Below are positions 36,800-45,075 of a stretch of DNA of 64,000 nucleotides, piece by piece. Every line of letters starts with the position of its first letter. Positions within the stretch are counted from its first letter, which is position 1. The notes under the pieces were generated by a model that was not told where the DNA came from, made no database searches, and saw nothing but the letters and a program-made list of their open reading frames with translations. Both the position numbers and the translations under genes were made by a program. Origin of the DNA: Desulforhopalus sp. IMCC35007 (GTDB taxonomy: Bacteria > Desulfobacterota > Desulfobulbia > Desulfobulbales > Desulfocapsaceae); NCBI RefSeq assembly GCF_005116575.1, contig NZ_SWCN01000010.1:115799-179798 (forward strand), written 5' to 3'.

Positions 36800-37200
36800 A
36801 CTTTCCCACCCCAGAAAGACTCAGCGAAAGACTGCAGGTCAAGATCCGCTTTTCCTTTGAAGTGCATCCTCATCTTATTGCCATTGCGATGTTCCATCTC
36901 AACTATACATTCTGCTGGATGGGGCAGAGATATATCTATGGGAATAAAATCCATTGAACGAGCGGGAGGAATAGCGGCGTTCTTGCTGGCATGAAAACTC
37001 GCCGCCCTTGCTTTGAGTTCGCTGTGGCTTAACCGCAATGTACGAGATAATCGATGGATAGAATACTCTTTGCTCAACCTCACTGCCGCAGTCCATAATT
37101 CTTCTGGAATACGGCATTTATGCTGTCTGGTTGCGCGCCATTGAGTAAACAGGGACTCGACATCTTGCAGTGTCGTGGTGGGTAGTGCAGGTTGGCCCAT
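36796..37200 (-). CDS. tnpA: IS66 accessory protein TnpA
   Basis: 134 residues of the IS66 Orf1/TnpA type: a helical N-terminal region with an HTH-like stretch (YSIHRLSRTLRLSHSELKAR) and a C-terminal EFPIDIS-like strand (DFIPIDISLP). First gene of the element, starting about 66 bases inside the right inverted repeat, which probably holds the promoter. Confidence 0.85.
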   Translation of the reverse strand: MGQPALPTTTLQDVESLFTQWRATRQHKCRIPEELWTAAVRLSKEYSIHRLSRTLRLSHSELKARAASFHASKNAAIPPARSMDFIPIDISLPHPAECIVEMEHRNGNKMRMHFKGKADLDLQSFAESFWGGKV

Positions 37201-37285
37201 CGGTAATCCTCCTATGGTTATTAGAAAAATACCGATTGTAGCAAGTCAGATGCTCGGTGTCATGGCAGGCTTACCGGAAGGACAC

Positions 37286-37647
37286 CTTCAGTAAGTAATG
37301 ATAATCCGTTTTCAGAGTCTTTGTTCAAAACACTCAAGTACGTGCCTATATACCCAACGAAACCTTTTGGCAGTGTTATAGAGGCCCGGCAATGGGTGTC
37401 AACCTTCTGTCGATGGTATAACTATTCACACCGCCATAGCGGGTTGAAGTTTGTAACACCAGCACAACGCCACCGTGGTAAAGATAAGGGTATTCTGGAG
37501 GAAAGAAAACATGTCTATGAAGCCGCAAGGAGAAAGCATCCTGAACGTTGGTCTGGCAAGATCAGAAACTGGGATCATGAAACAGCTGTTGAGCTTAATC
37601 CTGTAAATCAGGCACCTGAAAATAGTGAGGATAAAATTGCTGCATAA
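37286..37647 (+). pseudogene. IS3-family transposase OrfB, C-terminal fragment
   Basis: Begins exactly after the IS66 right end. Bases 37286-37563 duplicate the end of the left OrfB fragment, including the catalytic E in NPFSES, and 37564-37647 supply the authentic C-terminus ending NSEDKIAA. The right inverted repeat of the IS3 element follows at 37699-37719. Confidence 0.9.
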
Positions 37648-37719
37648 AAGGAAGTATTACTCTTTTATGTGATGCAATTTAAGCACAGTGGTGAGCGGAA
37701 GTAAAAGACAACTCTGAGA

Positions 37720-38124
37720 ATGGGCCCCAACTGGATGTTCGTCGGAAGAGTTGGCTTTTGCTGAAGCGGATTATTACAAGGATGCCAAATTAATCTTTGT
37801 AAATGAGCAAATGAGGCGAAAACTATCTTGACACCTACCGAATTGACCCGATTACTTGGTGAGTTTAACCTTTTCTTTGCTAAGGTCTACTTGATAGTTG
37901 CTCCATTTCTGAGTAATTTTAATAGAATAGGCGGTAGCACCATCTCAGGAAGCACGTTAACTTTTTTCATAACACACATTAGCCTTTCGTTTAGCAATAG
38001 AAAGGTTACAGGTATAGATTATTTGTAGTGAGCACCTGTATTGATGTACTTGAGAGTACCCTGTGATGATGTCTCGTCGAAATATGATGAATCGGTAATA
38101 TACTGTTATTAAATCAATTGACCT
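37720..38124. other. Intergenic stretch, no convincing gene
   Basis: Between the IS3 right end and the lipoprotein gene. A TTGACA at 37829 with ATTACT 17 bases later could be a promoter. A 66-codon frame (37828-38028, TTG start) has no family features and no Shine-Dalgarno, so it is not called. Confidence 0.4.
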
Positions 38125-39021
38125 ATGGAAAGCCAATCACCCTTCTGGTTGAAAGAAATTAAAAAGGTTGCCGTAATTATTGCGATAGTCCTAGCGCTTG
38201 CCAGTTGCAGCTCTACAAAATTTGCTTACCGATACGCCGACTGGGGTATCGTCTGGTGGGTTGATGACTACATCTCGATGACAGAGGAGCAGGAAAATCA
38301 GCTTAAACGAGATATTCTCGCTCTGCGGGATTGGCACTGTAGGACAGAGTTGCCCCGCTATTCGCAATGGCTGAAAAATCTAAAGGAGGACATTAGGTCC
38401 GGCAACCTGGAAAATGCCAGGGTTTCCTATCATCTGGAACAGTTGTTATCCTTTTCTCCACCGCTGGCAGATCGGGCAAAACCGGCGGCGAAACGTCTAC
38501 TGTCGAGCCTTTCCGACGAGCAGGTTAGAGAGCTTGCGGAGAACATGGCCGAAAACCAAGCAGAATTGAAGGAAAAGCTTCTGGCAGAAAAGGCTGAACA
38601 AACCCGGCAGGCCCGGACAGAGCGAACAAAAGAGAGGATTGAACGTTGGTTGGGTACCCTGAATGAGACCCAGACCAGTATCTTGGAGCAGTGGTCCTAC
38701 GATCGTGGCCGTCAGACCGAAATCTGGCTGGAAGGCCGTCAGACCTGGCAACGGGAACTACTTGAGGCGTTAGAGCAGAGGAAAGAAGCGAGCTTTGACC
38801 GTGCAATCGACAATCTGATCGATAACAATGAGGCGTTGCGAGGACCGGAGTATGAGCAGATGATGGCAAAGAGCCGGGCTTCGATGACAGACCTGTTGAC
38901 AGACCTGCTTGAGGAGACAGACCAGGAGCAACTTGATTTTTTGTTGGACAGAGCCGCCACCCTGAGAGACGATTTCAATAAACTCGCCTGCACCGGGGAA
39001 AATACTCCTGGGATAGAATAG
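38125..39021 (+). CDS. DUF6279-family lipoprotein
   Basis: 298 residues. A lipoprotein signal peptide ends in lipobox LASC (Cys28). The mature start FAYRYADWGIVWWVDDYISM followed by a helical EEQENQLKRDI stretch is the hallmark of DUF6279. The rest is long charged helices, including the coiled-coil stretch EKAEQTRQARTERTKERIER around residue 160. Family members are envelope lipoproteins of unknown function. It stands alone downstream of the IS3 element. Confidence 0.82.
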   Translation: MESQSPFWLKEIKKVAVIIAIVLALASCSSTKFAYRYADWGIVWWVDDYISMTEEQENQLKRDILALRDWHCRTELPRYSQWLKNLKEDIRSGNLENARVSYHLEQLLSFSPPLADRAKPAAKRLLSSLSDEQVRELAENMAENQAELKEKLLAEKAEQTRQARTERTKERIERWLGTLNETQTSILEQWSYDRGRQTEIWLEGRQTWQRELLEALEQRKEASFDRAIDNLIDNNEALRGPEYEQMMAKSRASMTDLLTDLLEETDQEQLDFLLDRAATLRDDFNKLACTGENTPGIE

Positions 39022-39062
39022 CTGAAAACGAATATTCAGATATCACTCTAATACTCATCTGC

Positions 39063-39851
39063 CTTCCTAACGGCTTTGCACTGGGTAATTTGTTCATAGT
39101 TGATCCGCTGTTTACAATTCCTCTTCTCGTTGGGTGTGTTCTAGCTGCATTTTCAAAGGAGCCCCTTAGCAGAAGAGCAAATGTAACAGGCTTATCCCTC
39201 GCTGTCTGTTATATGTTCTGGTCGTTTTCGGCTCAAGCTATTGCAGATCGTACCTTTAGTGCAGCGCTCGCAGATGAGAATATAACAATCGTCAGACAGA
39301 GGACCACGGCAGGGCCATTTACTACTTTTCTGTAGCGACATGTTGCAGAAACAGACAACGGTTTTCTTCTCGCGTATTTTTCAATATTTGACGATCCTTC
39401 AAAGGCTATCAGATTTTATTATATCCCCAAACGACCAGAGTTAATTGAAAGAATATCTGGGACCGGGACTTTTGCGGTTGTGGAGTGGTTTTCTCAAGGG
39501 TGGTGGTATGCTGTCGAAGATGGCGAAAATAGAGTTAAGGTCGTTGACCTGCGATTTACTGAAATTCCATCAACTTTTGGTCAAACCTATCATGAGTGGG
39601 ACTGGCCATTTGCCTGGACTTTTGATCTGCAGGCTCCGCACAAGAAGTCTCTGGATTCCGTGTTGCCTGAGCTGGTTGCACCGCTGCAGACCCTGGCCCT
39701 CTTGACGGGTAGAATTCGCGGGGGAGATGATTGGTACCCGACCTCAACTGGAATTTCCATAGGTGCAGCAGTCACTCCGGAAGGCGCTCTTGGTCATTTT
39801 GCAAAAGAGCAGCAGCCAAAGGCCTCCAGAGTGAGAGTCCATGACTCTTGA
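39063..39851 (+). pseudogene. YdjM-like membrane metal-dependent hydrolase remnant
   Basis: A continuous reading frame resembles the C-terminal two-thirds of YdjM/LexA-regulated inner-membrane hydrolases (DUF457): membrane segment LFIVDPLFTIPLLVG, then after an in-frame TAG at 39333-39335 the sequence goes on as HVAETDNGFLLAYFSIFDD and VEWFSQGWWYAVED. The N-terminus with the metal-binding start of the family is missing and there is no plausible start codon. Truncation plus a nonsense codon mark it as decayed. Confidence 0.75.
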
Positions 39852-39882
39852 GAGCTACGTCTTGTTGAACAGCGTGCAACAA

Positions 39883-40036
39883 TGACCCCTTTTCAGCTTC
39901 CAAGGGTGACCCGTAAGGTAGATATCTTCACTCGTAAAAACCTTTTACTACTCAACCAGCCAGAAAGGTTTTAAGAGAAGAAATACGTTTTTGCTCCATA
40001 TACACGGAGGTCAATGTGCACCGCTGAAAGAGGGTT
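39883..40036. repeat. MITE with IS21-like ends, copy A
   Basis: 154 bp with terminal inverted repeats starting TGACCCCTTTTCAGC (left) and TTAACCCTCTTTCAGC (right, reverse complement), the look of IS21-family ends, and no coding content. It is homologous along its length to 44021-44173. It occupies the gap 39852-40060 before the SDR remnant. Confidence 0.75.
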
Positions 40037-40060
40037 AAATTTGGAGATTGAACAACACAA

Positions 40061-40186
40061 ATGGCGGCTCTTTATAGGATTGGCTTTTTTGTTGATATTG
40101 CTGAAATTGTTGGAGTGCTTGTGGATGAAAGATCGCGCCGGGTGACAGGAAAGAATATTCTGGTTAACGGTGGATGTACGGCCTAG
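40061..40186 (+). pseudogene. Short-chain dehydrogenase C-terminal remnant
   Basis: 42 codons ending in RRVTGKNILVNGG, the C-terminal signature of SDR enzymes (normally ITGQxIxVDGG), preceded by DIAEIVGVLV, which matches the EDIAxxVxFL helix. Everything upstream is lost at the MITE, which ends 25 bases before. A gene tail left after MITE-associated deletion is the likely explanation. Confidence 0.65.
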
Positions 40187-40304
40187 ACGTTGCACTTATA
40201 AAATAACCAGGCTATAGATCTTGACCCTGGTCTTTTGCTTGATTACTCTTCCACTTGCTGGTGCTCAGGCAGAATGAACCCATAACCTTTATAACAAGTT
40301 GATT

Positions 40305-40769
40305 ATGAATAATCCTGTAAACCTTATTGAAATACTTCGGCATGACGATAATTTTCAGACAATTGTCTGTAATATGCTGCAAAGCGTTTTTGAGGTATCT
40401 TTCGATGGCGTGATCATCACTGAAGCTGGACCTGACTACCCAATCATTTATGTAAACCCTGCATTCTGTGGAATAACTGGTTACAGTTTTAGCGAGCTTC
40501 TCGGAAAGTCGCCTTCAATTCTTCAAGGGGAAGGTACCGACAAAGATGTACTTATCGATTTAAGGAATAAACTCGATAACGGAGAAAATTTTCATGGTAG
40601 GGCTTTTAACTACAGAAAGAATGGTGAAAAATTTTTAATGGAGTGGAAAATCGTCCCCATTAAAAACAAAGCAGGGGTGGTATCTCATTTCTTTGCAACC
40701 CAGCGCGAAATTGACAAAGACAGCAATACATTCCAGGGACCAAATCTACAGTTACCCGAAAAAAAATAA
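40305..40769 (+). CDS. Stand-alone PAS domain protein
   Basis: 154 residues made almost entirely of one PAS domain (residues ~20-135): VSFDGVIITEAG, IIYVNPAFCGITGYSFSELLG and the PAC part YRKNGEKFLMEWKIVPIKN. The sequence GKSPSILQGEGTD aligns with the flavin-binding GRNCRFLQG of LOV domains, but the reactive cysteine is a serine, so light sensing by adduct formation is not expected. No output domain; it might signal by protein interaction or be a fragment of a larger sensor. ATG 40305 is preferred over TTG 40299. Confidence 0.75.
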   Translation: MNNPVNLIEILRHDDNFQTIVCNMLQSVFEVSFDGVIITEAGPDYPIIYVNPAFCGITGYSFSELLGKSPSILQGEGTDKDVLIDLRNKLDNGENFHGRAFNYRKNGEKFLMEWKIVPIKNKAGVVSHFFATQREIDKDSNTFQGPNLQLPEKK

Positions 40770-40854
40770 CCAAATGAATTGTTAGAAATACATACAAAAA
40801 TGCCGGTCTAATGAGTTGTTTGCGCTCAGTTTACCAGATGTGTACGGTGAATAT

Positions 40855-41391
40855 TTAAATTGCGGCCGCCAGCAGGTCTTCAACGGGCGGGTGGTCGCCA
40901 GCCGCAGAGCTTTTGAAAAGGTAGGTGATCTTGCCCTCTGGCACGACAACTACGGCACCGCCAAGTTGCAGTGCATGCCCCTGAAGTGAACCCGGCATGA
41001 AGCCGGACCTAAGAGCTGAAAAACCTTGAATAAAGGATTTAATCCCGACAACATCGGCAAGGCTGTTTTTAAACTTCAAAATTTTATATGATTCTAGGGA
41101 TGGATCAGTGAGTAATATCCCTGGATATCCTGTCACCTTCCTGAATTTTATAAGGTCATAGCTCCCACCATTACCAACAACAACAAGTTGCACTCCGTGT
41201 TGTGAAAAATTATCCAAATGCCCAGCGAGTTCAGCAACCTGCTGACGGCAGATTACTCAGCCAAAATGACGAACAAAGACCAAAACTGCAGTCTGTTTCT
41301 GCCATAAGGAGGACAGTTTGATGGCCTCTTCGTTATCATTATAGGCGGTAAGGGAACCAAACTTTTCAATAGAAATCTGATATTCAACCAT
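40855..41391 (-). CDS. Selenocysteine-containing peroxiredoxin-like protein (AhpC-TSA_2 / SelU-like)
   Basis: 178 residues if the in-frame TGA at 41257-41259 is read as selenocysteine. Before it runs TAVLVFVRHFG and after it VICRQQVAELAGHL, giving a U45-x-x-C48 redox centre where relatives have CxxC. Downstream the frame is a clean PRX-like-2 thioredoxin fold (LVVVGNGG, TGYPGILLTDPS, GDHPPVEDLLAA). A hairpin with a GGT apical loop begins 12 nt after the TGA, the position of a bacterial SECIS. ATG 41391 has GAGGAG 6 bases upstream. Expected role: thiol/selenol reductase or peroxide detoxification. A nonsense mutation is the alternative, but the hairpin and intact frame argue against it. Confidence 0.85.
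41229..41246 (-). promoter_or_regulatory. Bacterial SECIS hairpin for the UGA at 41257-41259
   Basis: On the mRNA strand CAGCA-GGT-TGCTG forms a 5-bp stem with a GGU apical loop, extendable by two pairs around one bulged A. It starts 12 nt after the UGA, close to the 11 nt of the E. coli fdhF element that SelB recognises through a GGU-type loop. Confidence 0.75.
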
Positions 41392-41610
41392 TGCAAACTC
41401 CTCATGTCTCAAGATATTACCTGGTAAAACGGGTAAAAACAGTTCAGGGGGATCTGTAGCTAGAAGATTTTTTATTAGATATCTAAAACAGTAAACATTT
41501 TTATAGAGAAGGATGTGATTTACTGCAATCTTAGGTTGGAAAACAATCTCTTCAATTACCATCCTCCTGTTTGTGTGGGAAAAACCTATCCGAAAAATAT
41601 TTCAGTAAGT

Positions 41611-42274
41611 ATCCGCATGTGGTCTGATTCTTCCCGGACTACAGTATCACTGTTGATGATCTGCTTGCGCAGAGGAATCGTCGGATTGTAAGTGTGAAAG
41701 TTCTGCTCCGGATAATTTTCAGGATAGCTGTTCAACAGCCTGCGACGCCATTCCAGCAAGGATCCCGGGTGCATATGGCAAGGAGAAAGGAGTGCTGCCT
41801 TCAGGGTTTCATGGATCTGCCGCTTGATATCAAGAAGAGGTGCTGTTCTCTCTTTTCTTGCAAAATCTTTAGAAACTTTTAACTCCTGTGTATCGCCAGG
41901 TATCTTGACGGCGACAAACAGTCTGAAATTACGTACTGGAATGTTGGGGCAGGCCTGCAACCCCTTTTTTCCCTCTACAAGAAATGACACTACGGCATCG
42001 GTATTTGAGCTGACAATGGTCTCTGTTCTGCTTCTGCAGTTCTGGTACCGATCAAGAATCGGTTCAATATGAGAATCGGCATGAAAGAGAAGCTGGATAA
42101 CACTGTCTTTTGGTAAACCAGCGCGAAACAACCCTTCAAGTGCGGTAATGGTTTTGGGACCTGCGTAGATAACTGGAGAGCACTCCCACAATAAGCCCAG
42201 ACTTCCGTCCTGGTTCAGATATAGTTCCAGTTCTGGGTCGTAGGCGAGGTAATTGAGATAAGATGAAAACGGCG
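41611..42274 (-). pseudogene. traC: traC fragment, second copy
   Basis: Colinear without gaps with 30841-31504 of the intact traC, with only scattered substitutions. It covers about residues 29-249 and lacks the first ~28 residues, the P-loop and everything after HMRI. At 42274 it joins directly to the copy of the traV-upstream region, so a 550-base piece with traV and the traC start has been deleted. Confidence 0.92.
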
Positions 42275-42527
42275 ATTGTTTGCTGTCTATTATCTTTTTT
42301 CTGTGGGGGTGACCTGCGGAAGTGGGGGAATTGCAGTGCGAGGGGATTCCTGTAGACGGACAAAAACGTTTCGACAATCTATTCGGAGTTCAATTGTTGA
42401 GGTGGTTTGTAAACTTAAACCATCTTGTCAAGTTCTTCAGCTATATCTGCTATAATTGGAAGAAATGGAGTAATATGAAGTCGTTATTTTGATAAAAATC
42501 GGCTCAGTGGGGGCAGAGATCTGATTA
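42274..42527. repeat. Second copy of the traV-upstream region
   Basis: Diverged copy of 32055-32310 in the same orientation, with small indels. The remaining bases to 42640 hold no gene that I can support. Confidence 0.8.
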
Positions 42528-42640
42528 AGATAATGTATGGAATAATAACAACTTAGGCTGTAGTTCTTAAAGTTTATTATTGCCGGAGGATATCTTCGTC
42601 TGCCATGGTGGGGGAGGAAATGACCGGGATGGACGACGTC

Positions 42641-43486
42641 TCAGATCTTCAAGCGCAGCAGAACCATACCGAGCAGGGTTAGGGTAGTCGCCAGCAATTT
42701 CATCAAATTTATGGGTTCTCTTAGAAAAACAACGCCGAAAAGCATTGCGAAAATAATGCTCGTCTCCCTGATGGTTGTTACCAGGGCAATGGGTGCCTGA
42801 GTAAAAGCCCAGATGACAATTGCATAAGCGAGAAAAGAGGCACCGCCTCCGAAGAGAGCAAGTTTTCTATTGTAGATGATTGTACTACTGATAACTCCTG
42901 GGTGTCTCAGCCGCATAATGACAGTAAAAACAACCGCATTAACAACTGACAGCCAGCCGTAAAAACCGAGAGCAGTTCCGGCAGTCCGCGCACCAATACC
43001 GTCTATCAGGCTGTAGGCTGCAATAAAACCCCCTGTAATCAAGGAATAGAAGACAGCCCGGCTGTTGTGTAGACCATCTTTGCGTCGTACCAGAGAAAGG
43101 CTGGTAATGCCAGCGGCAATGATGAGAATTGCCACAAGCTCAAAAGGTGTTAGCCGTATATTGAGAAATAAGATGGAAACTGTGGCAACAAGAATCGGCG
43201 CCACACCCCGGGCAAGGGGGTAGACATGACTAAGATCGCCGAGACGATAAGAGGTTAACAGAAAAAACTGGTAACCAACGTGCAATAAGGCTCCGGCAAT
43301 GAGATAAGGCAGGGATAAAGTGGAGGGGGTGGGTGAAAAAAGAATGGCTATGAGCGCAAAAACTGTATGGCCGAACACTACAGCACTCATACTGACAAAT
43401 TTATTTTCGGTGCGCTTAATAAGAAAATTCCAAGAAGCATGGAGCAATGCTGCAAACAGGACAATCATAAAAACGGTGCCAGGCAT
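42641..43486 (-). CDS. EamA/DMT-superfamily transporter
   Basis: 281 residues with about ten hydrophobic segments and two EamA repeats, the second ending in ETSIIFAMLFGVVFLREP, the typical EamA box. Such permeases export or import small metabolites, often amino acids or nucleotide-related compounds. An early HASWNFLIKR motif is common in the group annotated as phosphonate-associated or plain EamA proteins; no substrate can be inferred. It is monocistronic; flanked by the decayed tra copy and by non-coding DNA. Confidence 0.85.
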   Translation of the reverse strand: MPGTVFMIVLFAALLHASWNFLIKRTENKFVSMSAVVFGHTVFALIAILFSPTPSTLSLPYLIAGALLHVGYQFFLLTSYRLGDLSHVYPLARGVAPILVATVSILFLNIRLTPFELVAILIIAAGITSLSLVRRKDGLHNSRAVFYSLITGGFIAAYSLIDGIGARTAGTALGFYGWLSVVNAVVFTVIMRLRHPGVISSTIIYNRKLALFGGGASFLAYAIVIWAFTQAPIALVTTIRETSIIFAMLFGVVFLREPINLMKLLATTLTLLGMVLLRLKI

Positions 43487-43850
43487 GGTTAGACCTCACA
43501 ACTTCTATTGTATGGGCAAGAAATTTGCCTGATATGTATTTTATTACAATAATTGAATCGGCACCAATTCTCGATCTGTTCCACCTATCCAGCACCACTA
43601 ATTCTCTTGTTATTGATCATTGCAGAATTTGAAATACATCCGGTTATGGTAGCAATTGAAAAAAAGAAATGTTAGCCCACTTACCTGAAGTTTTTGATAA
43701 GAAAACAGCCAAAAAGAATCAAGCAGACGGAAAAGAAACCGATGAGCCTCAACGAAAAGTCGGGTAATTAACGATGGAGGTAGATTTTCTCGAAAAAAAG
43801 TGCAAACAGTTGAATAAAATAATATTTAGTAATTATAACATTGGAAGATC

Positions 43851-43894
43851 AAAAACGAGACAAGGCTTAAATTTTTCCTGTCTCGTTTTTTTTT
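43851..43894 (+). terminator. Strong rho-independent terminator without an obvious gene
   Basis: AAAAACGAGACA pairs with TGTCTCGTTTTT (43851-43862 and 43879-43890), followed by T4 on the plus strand. Nothing recognisable is transcribed into it within 43487-43850: only a 32-residue, lysine-rich ORF at 43669-43767. It may end a small RNA or a lost gene. Confidence 0.7.
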
Positions 43895-44020
43895 AGAGCC
43901 GGTGGGAATAATATAGCATCCTCAAGATATCTAACCCATTGCATTAAAAACCAAACAACTCATTATTTTTTATATTTGTAAATCAGTTTTTCCAGGCTAT
44001 TTGTCAATCAGCTTTCAATA

Positions 44021-44173
44021 TTGCCCCTTGTCAGCGTCCAAGGGTGCCCCTCAAACCAAAAGCTATTCTTTTTAGAAACTCTTAATCCACCACCCAGAAG
44101 GGGTTTGAACGAGGAAACATATTCTTCTTCATTAATATACAGGGGGCAATGCTCAACGCTGAGAAAGGGTCAA
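44021..44173. repeat. MITE with IS21-like ends, copy B
   Basis: 153 bp, inverted repeats beginning TTGCCCCTTGTCAGCG and (reverse complement of right end) TTGACCCTTTCTCAGCG. Homologous to copy A at 39883-40036, including the internal region around an ATATACA block. Non-coding. Confidence 0.75.
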
Positions 44174-44254
44174 GATTCACAGAAGAGGTTTATCTACTGT
44201 GCAGGGATTGTCAGAATGAGTGTTTCTCAATACAGTTTTAGATCAGAAGCGGAG

Positions 44255-44521
44255 TTACTTTAATTGGCTATCTTTACTGCCCCGTCTGTTGATGCCGGAT
44301 GTAAAAGTCTGCTGTTTCTCTATCTCAGACTGGCATTGTATGCAGAGACGTACACCGGGGATGGCTTGCCTTCTGGCCATTGAAATCGGTTCGTAGCATT
44401 CTTCACAGTTGCTCAGGCTTTTGCCCTTGGGCAAACGGCTTCTTGCTAAATTTACCGCATCTCCCACGGTAGCATCTATTTGATCCTGTACCGCTCCGTC
44501 GCTGGTCCATCCACCTGCCAT
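44255..44521 (-). CDS. DksA/TraR C4-type zinc finger protein (YbiI-like)
   Basis: 88 residues. The C4 zinc finger is CEECYEPISMARRQAIPGV then LCIQCQ, preceded by MAGGWTSDGAVQDQIDATV and ending NRRGSKDSQLK, which matches the YbiI subgroup closely. Such short DksA relatives lack the long coiled coil and may bind the RNA polymerase secondary channel like TraR, or have another role. A gene on its own. Confidence 0.88.
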   Translation of the reverse strand: MAGGWTSDGAVQDQIDATVGDAVNLARSRLPKGKSLSNCEECYEPISMARRQAIPGVRLCIQCQSEIEKQQTFTSGINRRGSKDSQLK

Positions 44522-44852
44522 TTTCTACTCCTAGTCTTTCTATTAGTTAGAAATGTATTGATTTCTTTTTAGGTTGTGCTTTTTTGACTATTCTTAAACT
44601 AGTTCTATTTTAAGCATACTTGAGTTTTGCTGCTACCAGAATTTCTGACAAAAGCAGAAGAGTAAGATAGAGTTAACATTTGAGAAACGTAAAAAATAGT
44701 ACAGCACACTAAAATCATCTGGTAACTGAACCGTTTCGAAAGTACTCCACGTAACAAACATAAAAGTAGTATCAACGCCCGAATCGTTCGAAAATAGAGC
44801 AACTGACTCCGTTGGTTTTCTGGAAGTATCTCGGATTTTGGAATTATTTTTA

Positions 44853-44969
44853 CCTGTCAGGAAAATCTTGCTTTTCTAAAGGTTAAGCTCAGGTTTTAAG
44901 TTGATAGGCATTTAAGGCAACTTTTTCATAACCTTCAAGATAGCCGTATCAGGTTGACGTTCTGTTTCC
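44853..44969. repeat. 117-bp diverged direct repeat, copy 1
   Basis: Matches 46598-46714 with about 80% identity by eye. Read on the minus strand both copies share a frame, TLKVMKKLP or ILKVMKKLP; in this copy two extra bases and a TAA break it. Upstream in the same frame runs GEAVLRDSMILRYRASTG (to about 45058). This looks like the tail of an unrecognised gene. It lies in the gap 44522-45075, which holds nothing else I can name. Confidence 0.6.
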
Positions 44970-45075
44970 TGTGCTAAAATATGACCTGTGCTTGCACGGT
45001 ATCGCAGAATCATCGAATCTCTCAAAACAGCCTCTCCCGGTTTTGCATGCTCTCCAATAATGATCGATTATCATT

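Larger units (their letters stand above)
33877..37285 (-). mobile_element. IS66-family element with a DUF4338 passenger gene
   Basis: 3409 bp bounded by 20-bp inverted repeats (33877-33896 and 37266-37285; 18 of 20 match, GTGTCCTT at the tips). Transcribed on the minus strand in the order tnpA, tnpB, DUF4338 gene, tnpC. The 8 bases outside each end differ (GCAAGATC and CTTCAGTA), so there is no ordinary target duplication; instead a 278-bp piece of the host IS3 transposase is present on both sides. Confidence 0.92.
32341..37719 (+). mobile_element. IS3-family element, interrupted by an IS66-family element
   Basis: Imperfect terminal inverted repeats (about 15 of 21 match) start TGTCAGAATAG at 32341 and end at 37719 (reverse complement TCTCAGAGTTG). 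The outer flanks carry the same 3 bases, ATG at 32338-32340 and 37720-37722, consistent with the 3-5 bp duplications of IS3 elements. Inside are orfA and orfB with a likely -1 frameshift; orfB is split by the IS66 element at 33877-37285. Confidence 0.8.

Noticed and set aside
37828..38028. 66-residue plus-strand ORF after the IS3 right end
   Set aside because: TTG start, no ribosome binding site, no recognisable family; more likely non-coding.
41257..41562. Separate 101-residue ORF ending at TGA 41257
   Set aside because: It is the N-terminal half of the selenoprotein with an unlikely upstream extension; the continuing frame and SECIS-like hairpin explain the TGA better.
43669..43767. 32-residue lysine-rich ORF before the orphan terminator
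   Set aside because: No family resemblance or clear ribosome binding site; kept only as context for the terminator.
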